Made by a program: the position numbers and the translations under genes | DNA from: Rossellomorea vietnamensis | GTDB lineage: Bacteria; Bacillota; Bacilli; Bacillales; Bacillaceae_B | DNA: 64,000 nucleotides | Assembly (NCBI RefSeq): GCF_025398035.1 | Contig: NZ_CP104558.1 | Location: forward strand, 3,482,001 to 3,546,000 | Direction of reading: 5' to 3' | The notes under the pieces: generated by a model | Told to the model about the DNA's origin: nothing | The model's database searches: none | What the model saw: only the letters and a program-made list of their open reading frames with translations | Shown here: positions 39,822 through 53,173 of the stretch, piece after piece | Layout of the letters: each line of letters starts with the position of its first letter | Numbering within the stretch: the stretch's first letter is position 1

Positions 39822-40769
39822 ATGTCGTTTGCGTCTGAAACAAAAAAAGAACTGACCAATATTGAAGTAAAGGACTGCTGTGCAAGTGCAGAGCTTTCCG
39901 CATTGATTCGGATGAATGGTTCATTGTCCTTCTCGAATCAAATGCTCGTCGTCAATATTCAAACCGAAAACGCCGCCATTGCCAGAAGAATCTATACACT
40001 GATCAAAAAAGGGTACGACACCCCGGTAGAGCTTCTGGTACGGAAGAAAATGCGGCTGAAGAAAAACAATGTGTACATTGTACGAATCAAAGAGGATACA
40101 AAGATGATCCTTGAGGACTTGAAAATACTGGGTGAACATTTCACCTTTATCCATAATATAGCGGAAGACCTGATCAAGAAGAAATGTTGCAGGCGCTCGT
40201 ACCTGCGGGGAGCGTTCCTTGCCGGCGGATCGGTCAACAATCCGGAAACATCATCGTATCATTTAGAAATCTTTTCTCTTTATTCTGAACACAACGAGGC
40301 GTTGTCCGAGCTGATGAATTCCTTTGGCTTGAACAGTAAGACCCTTGAACGGAAAAAAGGCTTCATTACGTATTTGAAGGAAGCGGAGAAGATCACGGAG
40401 TTCCTGAATATCATAGGGGCACACAACGCCCTGCTCCGATTTGAGGATGTACGGATCGTCCGTGATATGAGGAATTCCGTTAATCGTCTGGTGAATTGCG
40501 AGACGGCTAACTTGAATAAAACCATCGGTGCTGCCTTGAGACAGGTAGAAAACATCAAGTTTATCGAAAGACATGTAGGATTGCAGGTTTTACCCGATAA
40601 ACTAAGGGAGATAGCAGAGCTTCGAGTGAACTATCAGGATGTCACGTTGAAAGAACTGGGGGAAATGGTGTCAGGCGGCACGATCAGTAAATCGGGAATC
40701 AATCACCGCTTACGGAAAATCGATCAGCTGGCAGACAAGTTACGAGCGGGAGAAAAGCTCAATACCTAA
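39822..40769 (+). CDS. whiA: WhiA-family DNA-binding regulator
   Basis: A 315-residue protein with a LAGLIDADG-like homing-endonuclease fold at the N-terminus (no catalytic residues expected) and a C-terminal HTH ([26 protein letters not shown]). In Bacillus WhiA affects chromosome segregation and division. ATG 39822 ([10 protein letters not shown]) follows AGGAGGTGATG, so the ATG at 39813 is too close. The gene is in the standard rapZ-glmR-whiA-crh order. A cre-like sequence (TGCAAGCGTTTGCT, 39793-39806) sits in the short gap before it. Confidence 0.93.
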   Translation: MSFASETKKELTNIEVKDCCASAELSALIRMNGSLSFSNQMLVVNIQTENAAIARRIYTLIKKGYDTPVELLVRKKMRLKKNNVYIVRIKEDTKMILEDLKILGEHFTFIHNIAEDLIKKKCCRRSYLRGAFLAGGSVNNPETSSYHLEIFSLYSEHNEALSELMNSFGLNSKTLERKKGFITYLKEAEKITEFLNIIGAHNALLRFEDVRIVRDMRNSVNRLVNCETANLNKTIGAALRQVENIKFIERHVGLQVLPDKLREIAELRVNYQDVTLKELGEMVSGGTISKSGINHRLRKIDQLADKLRAGEKLNT

Positions 40770-40796
40770 CTAAGGACAAAGGGGAGAGAAATGAAT

Positions 40797-41054
40797 ATGG
40801 TGGAAAAACAAGTAGAAGTGAAATTAAAGACGGGTTTACAAGCACGACCGGCAGCACTATTCGTACAGGAGGCAAATCGCTTCTCATCTGAAATCTTCTT
40901 AGAGAAGGACGGGAAGAAGGTCAATGCCAAAAGCATCATGGGCTTGATGAGTCTGGCGATCTCCACCGGCTCTGCCATCACATTGGTAGCGGACGGAAGC
41001 GACGAAGAAGAAGCGCTCGTTGCCCTTGAAGGATTCGTGCAAAAAGAAGCGTAA
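40797..41054 (+). CDS. crh: HPr-like catabolite repression protein Crh
   Basis: An HPr paralogue that is phosphorylated at Ser46 by HprK and helps CcpA. At 85 residues it has Gln15 in place of the HPr active-site His15 (KTGLQARPAA), and Ser46 in NAKSIMGL is present, so it cannot transfer phosphate in the PTS. The start at 40797 gives the MVEKQV form aligned with B. subtilis Crh; ATG 40791 is an alternative. HprK is encoded 35 kb upstream in this window. Confidence 0.94.
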   Translation: MVEKQVEVKLKTGLQARPAALFVQEANRFSSEIFLEKDGKKVNAKSIMGLMSLAISTGSAITLVADGSDEEEALVALEGFVQKEA

Positions 41055-41066
41055 CACCAACTTCAC

Positions 41067-41106
41067 AAAAAGCCGATGACCAGGGAGTGGTCACCGGCTT
41101 TTTCTA
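41067..41106 (+). terminator. Terminator of the yvcI-crh operon
   Basis: AAAAAGCCG-TGACCA and TGGTCA-CCGGCTTTTT pair with one bulge. Confidence 0.85.
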
Positions 41107-41122
41107 TTGGGTAGGGAAGACG

Positions 41123-41160
41123 ATAAAACCCCCTTCACGGAGTACGGAAAGGGGGTTTTA
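41123..41160 (-). terminator. Terminator of clpP (minus strand)
   Basis: AAAACCCCCTT and AAGGGGGTTTT pair around about 13 bases. Read on the minus strand it ends in a T-run, just after the clpP stop. Confidence 0.85.
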
Positions 41161-41166
41161 TGGTTC

Positions 41167-41766
41167 TTACTTATTATTATCCATTTCGTTACGTGTGATG
41201 ATGCGGTCGATCAATCCGTATTCAAGCGCTCTTTCAGCTGTCATGAAGTTATCGCGGTCTGTATCTTTTGAAATTACTTCAAGAGGTTGACCAGTGCGAT
41301 CAGCAAGGATTTGATTCAATTTTTCACGAAGGAATAGAATACGCTTTGCAGCGATTTCAATTTCTGTCGCCTGACCTTGAGCACCACCAAGTGGTTGGTG
41401 AATCATCACTTCGGCGTTAGGAAGGGCTAGGCGCTTGCCTTTTGCTCCAGCTGCAAGAAGGAACGCTCCCATTGAAGCCGCCATACCGATACAGATCGTT
41501 TGAACATCAGGCTTGATGTATTGAATCGTATCGTAAATAGCCATACCTGCCGTGATGCTTCCGCCAGGAGAGTTTATGTAGATTGAGATATCCTTCTCCG
41601 GGTTTTCAGATTCAAGGAAAAGAAGTTGTGCTACAATGGAGTTCGCCACATTGTCGTCAATGCCGCTTCCAAGCATGATGACACGGTCTTTCAATAAACG
41701 TGAATAAATGTCATACGCACGCTCACCGCGGTTTGTTTGTTCAATAACTGTAGGAATTAAATTCAT
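41167..41766 (-). CDS. clpP: ATP-dependent Clp protease proteolytic subunit
   Basis: ClpP is the tetradecameric serine protease used by ClpX, ClpC and ClpE. The 199-residue protein has the family length, with catalytic Ser98 in GMAASMGAF, His123 in VMIHQPLGG, and the Asp near KDTDRDNFM (about 172). It is transcribed on the minus strand, unlike its neighbours, under a CtsR box. AAGGAGG lies upstream of ATG. Confidence 0.97.
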   Translation of the reverse strand: MNLIPTVIEQTNRGERAYDIYSRLLKDRVIMLGSGIDDNVANSIVAQLLFLESENPEKDISIYINSPGGSITAGMAIYDTIQYIKPDVQTICIGMAASMGAFLLAAGAKGKRLALPNAEVMIHQPLGGAQGQATEIEIAAKRILFLREKLNQILADRTGQPLEVISKDTDRDNFMTAERALEYGLIDRIITRNEMDNNK

Positions 41767-41826
41767 CCTCGTTCCTCCTTAGATATCTTTTATTTTTTTA
41801 GAGTTACTTATTCACTTTGTACTGTT

Positions 41827-41856
41827 ATCATACACCCATGGTCAATAAAGGTCAAA
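41827..41856 (-). promoter_or_regulatory. CtsR box and SigmaA promoter of clpP
   Basis: GGTCAAT-AAA-GGTCAAA (41840-41856, plus strand) is the CtsR heptad direct repeat. Read on the minus strand, TTGACC (41855-41850), a 17-base spacer and TATGAT (41832-41827) form the promoter, so CtsR would cover the -35. Heat-shock regulation of clpP follows from this. Confidence 0.88.
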
Positions 41857-42021
41857 CTTAACGCTTCCTTATTTACCCTGTATATAAATCCTTTCTACAT
41901 GATACCCATTCATACCTTTTTTAAACGGCACACAAGTTGTAAAGTTTGTTGTATTAGTGAGTTGGTCAAGTCAGTTCTAGTTTGAATATTAAAAAGAATA
42001 AGGATAGATCGTAGACCGTTT

Positions 42022-42143
42022 CTTTCCGCTGCAGGCACTTGCTTTCCGGCGGGGAGGGAGTCGAGCCTCCTCGGGCTTGTGCCCTGTGGGGTCTCGACCT
42101 TCCCTCTAGTCCCGCAGGAGTCAAGTGCCTTCCGCTTCAATCC
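42022..42143. repeat. Bacillus-type large imperfect inverted repeat
   Basis: An element of about 120 bases with arms GGCACTTGC...TCCGGCGGGG and the matching CCCGCAGGAG...CAAGTGCC, plus inner GTCGAG/CTCGAC and GGGAGG/CCCTC arms. It forms a large hairpin in the gap between clpP and tRNA-Arg. Similar GC-rich elements recur in Bacillaceae genomes; no gene is inside. A half copy is at 43263. Confidence 0.75.
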
Positions 42144-42280
42144 ACTCTTTGGTTCTTTAATAGGGTAGATAAAGAGTAAAGCAGATCGTGTTAGAGTTCA
42201 CTAATTACAAATAAATTCCTACTTCACCTTTTAAAAGATATTAATGGATAATCTAAAAAAGAAGTAAACGATAATATCTA

Positions 42281-42309
42281 TTGCAAACAAGCAATATCTG
42301 GCTTATAAT
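42281..42309 (+). promoter_or_regulatory. SigmaA promoter of the tRNA-Arg gene
   Basis: TTGCAA (42281-42286), a 17-base spacer and TATAAT (42304-42309), 29 bases before the tRNA. Confidence 0.8.
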
Positions 42310-42337
42310 ATATATTCGTGACGGTTATTCATTTCAT

Positions 42338-42409
42338 GCCCTCGTGGTGCAACGGATAGCACGTAAGATTCCGGTTCTTAAAATGGGGGTTCGATTCCCT
42401 CCGAGGGCG
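42338..42409 (+). tRNA. tRNA-Arg(CCG)
   Basis: The 7-bp acceptor stem GCCCTCG/CGAGGGC, a TAAGA/TCTTA anticodon stem and the loop TTCCGGT give anticodon CCG, reading CGG. A standard T-arm (GGGGGTTCGATTCCCTC) is present. CCA is not encoded. The position beside clpP matches the B. subtilis tRNA-Arg gene. Confidence 0.95.
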
Positions 42410-42429
42410 TAGTTGAAAGAGAGATATGA

Positions 42430-42472
42430 AGGTGTTTCTACAAGTTAATAATTTGTGGAAGCACCTTTTTTC
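42430..42472 (+). terminator. Terminator of tRNA-Arg
   Basis: AGGTGTTTCTACAA pairs with TTTGTGGAAGCACCT (some G-U) and is followed by TTTTTTC. Confidence 0.85.
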
Positions 42473-42523
42473 GTTCTTGATATAGTGAAGAAGAACAATC
42501 TAAAATTGGGATGGTGGCTTCGT

Positions 42524-43123
42524 ATGAAAGATTTTATAGCTTTTGATTTTGAAACGGCTAATCGTGCAAGACACAGTATATGCTCAGTCGGAATGGTGTT
42601 TGTAGAAAATGGTGAAATGGTTGATTCCATTTACGAATTAATCGATCCGGAAGAGGGATTCGATAGGTTTAATATCAGCATACATGGAATTACACCACAA
42701 GATGTCAAAGGTGCAATGACGTTCGATGCTTTCTATCATTCTATCAAGGACAAAATTGAGAATAAGTTGATGATTGCTCATAATCTTTCCTTCGATGGGT
42801 ACGCTTTGAGGGATAATTTAGCCCGTTATGAAATGAAGCCTGTGTACAACCAATTTCTCTGCACATATCAAATGTCCAGGAAAATGGTGAAGGGTCTTCC
42901 TGCCTATCAGCTTTCCTCTCTTTGCACTTATTTTGGAATCGAATTAGATCATCACCATCATGCTGCAGATGATGCGAAAGCATGCGCTCAAATAATGCTA
43001 AAACTAGCAGAAGAGTACAATATTACGGACTTTGATTCCCTCTACCATAAGACTCGAATCAAACCGGGTGAAATATCCGAAGGCATCTATCGCTCTTCTC
43101 TAGTAAGTAAATCTGCTAAATAA
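42524..43123 (+). CDS. DEDDh 3'-5' exonuclease (DnaQ-like)
   Basis: A 199-residue DnaQ-fold nuclease. Exo I is FIAFDFETAN (residues about 3-12), Exo II is IAHNLSFDGY (about 88), and Exo III has HHHAADDAKACAQ (about 145) with the DEDDh His. It has no BRCT or polymerase domain. The longer frame from 42455 starts in the tRNA terminator, so ATG 42524 after GGATGGTGGC is chosen. Its role in the cell is unknown. Confidence 0.88.
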   Translation: MKDFIAFDFETANRARHSICSVGMVFVENGEMVDSIYELIDPEEGFDRFNISIHGITPQDVKGAMTFDAFYHSIKDKIENKLMIAHNLSFDGYALRDNLARYEMKPVYNQFLCTYQMSRKMVKGLPAYQLSSLCTYFGIELDHHHHAADDAKACAQIMLKLAEEYNITDFDSLYHKTRIKPGEISEGIYRSSLVSKSAK

Positions 43124-43262
43124 CCCAACTTTACGGAGAACCTTAATCTTATAATGAAATTCAATTGTGGCATCCTCCAGAGTGCTTTTTCATTATTCTA
43201 TTGAATATAAAGTAAGGGAATGGTGTTTATATGGATGGAGTACACCTACACCCTTACAGTTG

Positions 43263-43305
43263 ATTGAAGCGGAAGGTGCTCGACTCCTGCAGCGGAAATC
43301 AACCA
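43263..43305. repeat. Half copy of the large inverted repeat
   Basis: GAAGCGGAAGGTGCTCGACTCCTGCAGCGGA-like sequence matches the inverted 3' half of the 42022 element. The rest of the 43124-43419 gap holds only this remnant; I see no gene. Confidence 0.65.
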
Positions 43306-43419
43306 CCACACGCTCAGTGGAATTTTTTGAAAAATATCATATACATAATACTACCAACGAATTCCCATTAACGAACCACCAATTTTATTGTAGAATAGAT
43401 AAATGGGAGGTTAGTAATC

Positions 43420-44760
43420 ATGAATTTGAAAGCAGGACTTTTTCAACATCAACAACTGAAACTTCAAATGACTCAACAGCTTTCTCAAGCCATCACCATC
43501 CTCCAATATTCTACGATGGAACTGAATGCTTACTTAGAAGCTAAGCAATTAGAGAACCCCCTTATACAAATAGAACCGCCTAAACAAGACTCCCTCTATC
43601 AACGAGAACCTTATACGTATAAACGAAATGCCGGCAATCCCGGGAATACGGTGGATTGGTATGAATATGTTTCCGTGCCGACGAGAACCCTTGCGGATGC
43701 CTTATCTGTTCAAATAAATTTGAAATCGCTTACTTCTTTCGATCGGAAAATACTTGATGAATTAATATGCAGCTTGGATGATAACGGTTATTTAAGAGTG
43801 GAAGAACCATCCTTCATGCAAGAACATGGTTTGGAAGGGGCTCAACTGGAAACCTATATTAAGAAGATTCAGGAGTTGGAACCGGCTGGGATAGGAGGGA
43901 GGACTCTGCAGGAGTGTATTTCCCTTCAGTTGCAGAGAAAAGCAGATGTTCCCCCTTTGGTGAAGCAGATTGTAACCGATCATTTTCAAGCCTTCGGGGA
44001 AAAGAAGTGGAAAGCGATCAGCAAGGAGCTTGGGGTTGAGCTGAAAGACATCCAGCAGGCTGCTGATTTCATCCAACACTGTAACCCGAGGCCGGGATCG
44101 AAATATTCCCAGCATATCGCTGAATACATTACGCCTGAGCTTGTGGTGAACGTGATCGGCGGGCATACCGTGGCCGTATCGTTATATGATGGGACAACCG
44201 TTAACGTCACGTATAATGAAGAGTACACCGATTTCATGAAAGATCACCCGGATAAGGAAGTCCAAACCTATCTTCAAGAGAAGGAGCAGGATTTCCGGTG
44301 GCTCCTGCAAAGTTTACGACAGCGGAAACAGACGATCTTGAAAGTCGGGAAGATACTTGCTGAGAAGCAGAAGTCGTTCTTTTTGGAAGGGCCATCTGCG
44401 ATCCAGCCCCTGACGTTAAAGCAGGTGGCTGATGAAATCGATGTACATGAATCGACGATCAGCCGCGCCGTGAAGGGGAAGTATATGCAAACCCCCTTTG
44501 GGATCTTCGAGTTGAAGTACTTCTTTACCTCAGCGATCAAATCGGTCAAACTGGAGGATTCAGAAGCGGCTTCTGCCCGGACTGTGAAAAATGAGCTCCA
44601 GAAGCTGATTGATGAAGAAGATAAGAAAAAGCCTCTATCAGACCAGAAGATTGTGAATCTACTTTTGGATAAAGGCTATGATGTTTCCAGAAGGACCATT
44701 GCCAAATACCGTGATCAAATGGGGATCACTTCTTCGACGATGAGGAAGAGATATGAATAG
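43420..44760 (+). CDS. sigL: RNA polymerase sigma54 factor SigL (RpoN)
   Basis: SigL directs polymerase to -24/-12 promoters and needs AAA+ activators. The 446-residue protein has the Gln-rich region I (LKLQMTQQLSQAITILQYS), the core-binding central region, and near the end the HTH (VADEIDVHESTISRAVKGKY) and the RpoN-box DVSRRTIAKYRDQMGI. Start is ATG after GGGAGG. It is the only sigma54 visible here, and the operon at 23739 and its activator need it. Confidence 0.96.
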   Translation: MNLKAGLFQHQQLKLQMTQQLSQAITILQYSTMELNAYLEAKQLENPLIQIEPPKQDSLYQREPYTYKRNAGNPGNTVDWYEYVSVPTRTLADALSVQINLKSLTSFDRKILDELICSLDDNGYLRVEEPSFMQEHGLEGAQLETYIKKIQELEPAGIGGRTLQECISLQLQRKADVPPLVKQIVTDHFQAFGEKKWKAISKELGVELKDIQQAADFIQHCNPRPGSKYSQHIAEYITPELVVNVIGGHTVAVSLYDGTTVNVTYNEEYTDFMKDHPDKEVQTYLQEKEQDFRWLLQSLRQRKQTILKVGKILAEKQKSFFLEGPSAIQPLTLKQVADEIDVHESTISRAVKGKYMQTPFGIFELKYFFTSAIKSVKLEDSEAASARTVKNELQKLIDEEDKKKPLSDQKIVNLLLDKGYDVSRRTIAKYRDQMGITSSTMRKRYE

Positions 44761-44777
44761 AAGATAGAATGTAGAGT

Positions 44778-44864
44778 GTACCGGGTACACAATGGTTGGT
44801 TTGTACCAGGTACACCGAAGCCGTTTTGTACCAGGTACAACAATCAACGAAATGTACCTGGTAC
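44778..44864. repeat. Array of four GTACCNGGTAC palindromes
   Basis: Palindromes at 44778-44788, 44803-44813, 44828-44838 and 44854-44864 (GTACCGGGTAC, GTACCAGGTAC twice, GTACCTGGTAC), spaced 25, 25 and 26 bases. They sit between sigL and the glutaredoxin-like gene. No ORF covers them. Confidence 0.85.
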
Positions 44865-44920
44865 AAAAACAACCTCCCAACCTAACCCAACCTACAACTA
44901 AAACAAAGCGAGGCAACAAT

Positions 44921-45166
44921 ATGAAGCAAGTCATTTTCTACACACGCACACAATGCGGACTATGCGAAGACGCAAAAATCACCCTGAAACTGCTTCAGGA
45001 TGAGATGGGCTTTTCCATTGAAGAACAGGACATCGATAAAAGCGATGACCTCACAGAACGTTTCGGACTGATGATCCCGGTCGTGGAACTGGACGGTGAA
45101 ATCCTTCAGTATGGGCAGATTGATTATTTTACGCTCAGCAAGCGTTTACATGAAAAAACCCGATAG
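44921..45166 (+). CDS. Glutaredoxin-family thiol protein
   Basis: An 81-residue thioredoxin-fold protein with a CGLC active site (TQCGLCEDAK, residues about 11-20) and the cis-Pro in GLMIPVVELD (about 55). ATG 44921 with GCGAGG upstream is used; the longer frame from 44792 would include the palindrome array and low-complexity sequence. Target disulfides are unknown. It precedes cggR in the same direction. Confidence 0.82.
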   Translation: MKQVIFYTRTQCGLCEDAKITLKLLQDEMGFSIEEQDIDKSDDLTERFGLMIPVVELDGEILQYGQIDYFTLSKRLHEKTR

Positions 45167-45173
45167 TTTCTAG

Positions 45174-45202
45174 TTGAATTACGATTCATACCCTGATAAA
45201 AT
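45174..45202 (+). promoter_or_regulatory. SigmaA promoter of the cggR-gapA operon
   Basis: TTGAAT (45174-45179), a 17-base spacer and TAAAAT (45197-45202). The CggR operator lies just downstream, as in B. subtilis. A cre-like AGCAAGCGTTTACA (45137-45150) lies upstream, at the end of the glutaredoxin gene. Confidence 0.75.
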
Positions 45203-45240
45203 AAGACTTGTAAGCAGGGATGAATTTTTTTTGGAGGTAG

Positions 45241-45276
45241 TGGGACACAATATGTCTATGTGGGACCAAATGAGTC
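45241..45276 (+). promoter_or_regulatory. CggR operator
   Basis: TGGGAC-N6-TGTC-N4-TGGGAC-N6-AGTC at 45241-45276 matches the known CggR direct-repeat operator CGGGACN6TGTCN4CGGGACN6TGTC closely. It lies about 33-68 bases downstream of the expected transcription start, so CggR would block elongation or clearance unless fructose-1,6-bisphosphate is bound. Confidence 0.85.
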
Positions 45277-45315
45277 CAACGCATCCACGCACTTCATTTG
45301 AAGGAGCTTTTAACT

Positions 45316-46335
45316 ATGGAATCTTTAATTGACATACAAAAGCGATTATTACCTGACCTGCTTGAGATTATGCAAAAACGGCATCAAATTCTACGTTCCA
45401 TCCGGTTCATGCAGCCTGTCGGACGCAGAAGTCTTGCTCAGAATATGGGCCTGACGGAACGCGTACTGAGAAGTGAAGTGGAGTTCCTGAATAATCAAGA
45501 TCTCATTGATATTAAAACTTCCGGGATGATCATGACGGAAGAGGGTATCCAGCTTTTAGAGAATCTTGAAAGCATGATGAGAGAGATTTCCGGAATCAAC
45601 GTAATGGAACAGGAATTAAAATCGTTACTTAATCTTCATGAAATTGTAATCGTTCCGGGGAATAGTGATGAGTCACCTTGGGTAAAAGAAGAATTAGGGC
45701 GTGCATCAGCTGCTAGTATGAAACGCCGACTTAAGGGAAATACTATCATCGCTGTGACTGGAGGTTCGACGATGGCAGCCGTAGCAGAAAGGCTGACACC
45801 CGATTTCTCTGACGAAACCTTGTTCGTTCCTGCTCGGGGTGGAATTGGGGAAGACGTTAAGAACCAGGCCAACACCATCTGTGCCAAGATGGCTGAGCAC
45901 ACAGGGACGCGTCATCGTGTTTTATATGTGCCGGATCAGGTTAGTAAAGAAGTATATAAGTCCTTCTTGAAAGAACCGATGATCAAAGAGGTACTTAATT
46001 TGATCAAATCCGCCAACATGGTTCTCCATGGAATTGGGGATGCTATCACAATGGCAGAAAGACGGAAGACCACGGAAGAAGATTTCGAGAAAATCACCGG
46101 GGGTCACGCCGTCGGGGAAGCATTTGGTTACTATTTTGACGAAGCAGGTGAAGTGGTACATAAGGTGCCGACGATCGGCCTGCAATTAGAAGACTTAAGT
46201 CACATCGAGAACGTCATCGCCGTCGCTGGCGGCAGTTCGAAGGCGAAAGCGATTCGGGCGTATATGAAGGGCGCTCCTCACAAGACCGTGCTCATCACGG
46301 ATGAAGGAGCAGCGAGAGAGCTTTTAAAAGGGTAA
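45316..46335 (+). CDS. cggR: Central glycolytic gene regulator CggR
   Basis: CggR is a SorC/DeoR-type repressor of the gapA operon, released by fructose-1,6-bisphosphate. The 339-residue protein has an N-terminal HTH (RRSLAQNMGLTERVLRSEVEFL) and a sugar-phosphate-binding C-domain (VTGGSTMAAVAE, PARGGIGEDVKNQAN, AVAGGSSKAKAI). ATG 45316 follows AAGGAG; TTG 45298 is in the same frame but weaker. It heads the glycolytic operon. Confidence 0.95.
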   Translation: MESLIDIQKRLLPDLLEIMQKRHQILRSIRFMQPVGRRSLAQNMGLTERVLRSEVEFLNNQDLIDIKTSGMIMTEEGIQLLENLESMMREISGINVMEQELKSLLNLHEIVIVPGNSDESPWVKEELGRASAASMKRRLKGNTIIAVTGGSTMAAVAERLTPDFSDETLFVPARGGIGEDVKNQANTICAKMAEHTGTRHRVLYVPDQVSKEVYKSFLKEPMIKEVLNLIKSANMVLHGIGDAITMAERRKTTEEDFEKITGGHAVGEAFGYYFDEAGEVVHKVPTIGLQLEDLSHIENVIAVAGGSSKAKAIRAYMKGAPHKTVLITDEGAARELLKG

Positions 46336-46375
46336 GCCCTTTTGAAATATAAAAAAATCATCCTTAACTATCTAA

Positions 46376-47398
<1,023 letters not shown>

Positions 47399-47482
47399 TC
47401 CTTAAAGTTTTAAAAATTGACATCATTAGCATGGTGATTGATGGATAAATTTTGTCCCACCATCTATAATGAAGATGTGATG

Positions 47483-47518
47483 AAGGGGAGCGGGGAAGAT
47501 TCCCCTCTCCCTTTTCTT
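47483..47518 (+). terminator. Hairpin/terminator between gapA and pgk
   Basis: AAGGGGAG...GGGGAA and TTCCCCTCTCCC pair, followed by TTTTC. It probably ends or partly attenuates the cggR-gapA transcript before pgk; a weak TATAAT lies at 47465. Confidence 0.75.
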
Positions 47519-47579
47519 ATTGTTATTTCTATTATTTTGAAAAAGATGTAGAAATTGAGAACTAAAGGAGGCCTTTACG

Positions 47580-48764
47580 ATGAACAAACAGTCGATCAAA
47601 GATGTCGATGTAAAAGGGAAACGCGTATTTTGCCGGGTAGACTTCAACGTACCGATGTCTGAAGGCAAGATTACAGATGAAACCCGTATTCAAGCTGCAC
47701 TTCCAACTATTAAGTATTTAGTGGAAGGCGGAGCAAAAGTCATTCTGGCTAGTCACTTAGGCCGTCCGAAAGGTGAAGTGGTGGAAGAGCTGCGTTTAAC
47801 TCCAGTAGCTGAAAGACTTTCCGAACTTCTTGGTAAAGATGTAGCCAAAGCGGATGAAGCTTATGGTGAAGCTGTTCAATCGAAGATCAGCGATATGTCT
47901 GAAGGCGATGTCCTTGTATTGGAAAACGTACGCTTCTACCCTGGTGAAACAAAGAATGACCCAGAGCTTGCGAAAGAATTTGCAGCATTAGCAGACCTTT
48001 ATGTGAACGATGCATTCGGTGCTGCTCACCGTGCGCATGCTTCCACTGAAGGAGTCGCGAAGCACCTTCCGGCTGTAGCAGGACTACTGATGGAGAAAGA
48101 GCTTGACGTATTAGGAAAAGCCCTATCCAATCCGGAACGCCCATTCACGGCCATCGTCGGTGGAGCAAAGGTAAAAGACAAAATCGGTGTCATTGACAAC
48201 CTGTTAGATAAAGTGGACAACCTGATCATCGGCGGAGGACTTGCTTACACATTCGTGAAAGCCCAAGGCCATGAGGTAGGAAAATCCCTTCTTGAAGAAG
48301 ATAAAATTGATTTAGCGAAGCAATTCATGAAAAAAGCAGAGGACAAAGGTGTTAAATTCCTTATGCCTGTTGATGTAGTCGTTGCTGATGACTTCTCAAA
48401 TGATGCAAATACGAAAGAAGTGGACATCGATTCGATCCCTTCAGATTGGGAAGCACTTGATATCGGACCTAAGACGAGAACTCTATTCCAGGATACGATC
48501 AAAGATTCTAAGCTTGTGATCTGGAACGGACCGATGGGTGTATTCGAATTAGAAACATTTGCAAATGGAACGAAAGCCGTAGCGGAGGCGTTAGCCGATG
48601 CAACAGATACATATTCTGTTATCGGTGGCGGTGACTCGGCAGCAGCCGTAGAAAAATTCGGATATGCTGATAAAATGAGTCATATTTCTACAGGTGGTGG
48701 AGCATCACTCGAATTCATGGAAGGAAAAGAACTTCCTGGAGTAGTGGCTCTTAACGATAAGTAA
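47580..48764 (+). CDS. pgk: Phosphoglycerate kinase
   Basis: Pgk makes ATP from 1,3-bisphosphoglycerate. The 394-residue protein has [15 protein letters not shown] at the N-terminus, ASHLGRPKG, and the nucleotide-binding [13 protein letters not shown] near the C-terminus. Ribosome binding site AAAGGAGG. It is the second enzyme of the glycolytic operon. Confidence 0.98.
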   Translation: MNKQSIKDVDVKGKRVFCRVDFNVPMSEGKITDETRIQAALPTIKYLVEGGAKVILASHLGRPKGEVVEELRLTPVAERLSELLGKDVAKADEAYGEAVQSKISDMSEGDVLVLENVRFYPGETKNDPELAKEFAALADLYVNDAFGAAHRAHASTEGVAKHLPAVAGLLMEKELDVLGKALSNPERPFTAIVGGAKVKDKIGVIDNLLDKVDNLIIGGGLAYTFVKAQGHEVGKSLLEEDKIDLAKQFMKKAEDKGVKFLMPVDVVVADDFSNDANTKEVDIDSIPSDWEALDIGPKTRTLFQDTIKDSKLVIWNGPMGVFELETFANGTKAVAEALADATDTYSVIGGGDSAAAVEKFGYADKMSHISTGGGASLEFMEGKELPGVVALNDK

Positions 48765-48804
48765 TCGCTTCATCAAAGACCAACATCTTGCTGAACCGAT
48801 ATGA

Positions 48805-51118
<2,314 letters not shown>

Positions 51119-51131
51119 GGAGAGATTCTAA

Positions 51132-52424
<1,293 letters not shown>

Positions 52425-52442
52425 TTAGCGATTGAAGAGAGG

Positions 52443-52475
52443 CAGCCCCGTCTTTGGACGGGGCTGTTTTTTTGG
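52443..52475 (+). terminator. Terminator of the glycolytic operon
   Basis: CAGCCCCGTC and GACGGGGCTG around TTTG, followed by a run of Ts. Confidence 0.95.
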
Positions 52476-52571
52476 TTTGGGGAGGTTTTTGGAGGGGGAT
52501 GTGATCTGTGTCCAGCTTTTTGGTGTTGATTTGAGGGCTTTCGGAGGGGGACAGTTTCTGGTTTTAATAGG

Positions 52572-52684
52572 AATCCAGCGGGTTTGGGTGAAAATCCGGC
52601 CGTTTTCGATGATAATCCGGCGGGTTTAGGAGAAAATCGAGCCGATTCAGCGTCAAATCCGGCCAAAACCGCAAGTAATCCAGC
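52572..52684. repeat. 21-base tandem repeat (six units) after eno
   Basis: Units starting with AATCCRGC-type sequence begin at 52572, 52593, 52614, 52635, 52656 and 52677: an exact 21-base period (two helical turns). The units are diverged in the middle (GTTTNNGNNNAA). Reverse frames give seven-residue peptide repeats, an artefact of the period. The rest of the 52425-52833 gap holds the eno terminator and the secG ribosome binding site. Confidence 0.8.
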
Positions 52685-52833
52685 CGAATGACATTTAATT
52701 CCAAAACCAAACACAGCGATCCACTGACCTCCATCCAACTCTTTACATAATTCAAACAATATTACCTTGTCCCCTACATCTTTCCTATGGTAAACTAAGA
52801 CTAATGTTATGTTCGTATCAGGAGGTGGGACTC

Positions 52834-53061
52834 ATGCACACAATACTCGTCACTTTACTTATTATTGTATCAATTGCACTTATTGCTCTTGTATTACTTC
52901 AGTCAGGTAAAAGTGCTGGACTTTCAGGGGCCATCTCTGGTGGTGCAGAACAACTTTTCGGGAAACAAAAAGCTCGTGGGATTGACTTAGTACTGCACAG
53001 AATCACAATCGTATTATCGGTACTATTCTTCGTACTAACCATCGCCATCGTAGCTATCTAA
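52834..53061 (+). CDS. secG: Protein translocase subunit SecG
   Basis: SecG is a small subunit of the SecYEG channel. The 75-residue protein has two membrane segments (about residues 3-20 and 52-74) and the conserved [24 protein letters not shown] loop. ATG 52834 follows AGGAGGTGGG; the longer frame from 52804 is rejected. It is 20 kb from other sec genes, as in B. subtilis, and lies before est and rnr. Confidence 0.95.
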   Translation: MHTILVTLLIIVSIALIALVLLQSGKSAGLSGAISGGAEQLFGKQKARGIDLVLHRITIVLSVLFFVLTIAIVAI

Positions 53062-53070
53062 TACGAACCA

Positions 53071-53102
53071 AAACCTGATCATTAAGGTCAGGTTTTTTTA
53101 TT
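53071..53102 (+). terminator. Terminator of secG
   Basis: AACCTGATC and GGTCAGGTT around ATTAA, followed by seven Ts. Confidence 0.85.
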
Positions 53103-53173
53103 TTAACAAACAGTTCAAGCGAAATATTGGATTGTCTGACCATTGTTTGCTAAAAATAGAGAAGAAGAGTGGA

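Noticed and set aside
41910..42140. Minus-strand ORF over the large inverted repeat
   Set aside because: Its content follows from the GC-rich repeat at 42022 and it has no ribosome binding site.
43167..43544. 125-residue plus-strand ORF before sigL
   Set aside because: It overlaps the sigL start in another frame and covers a half repeat; no domain is visible.
52572..52684. CRISPR array
   Set aside because: The 21-base units have no separate spacers, and no cas genes are present.
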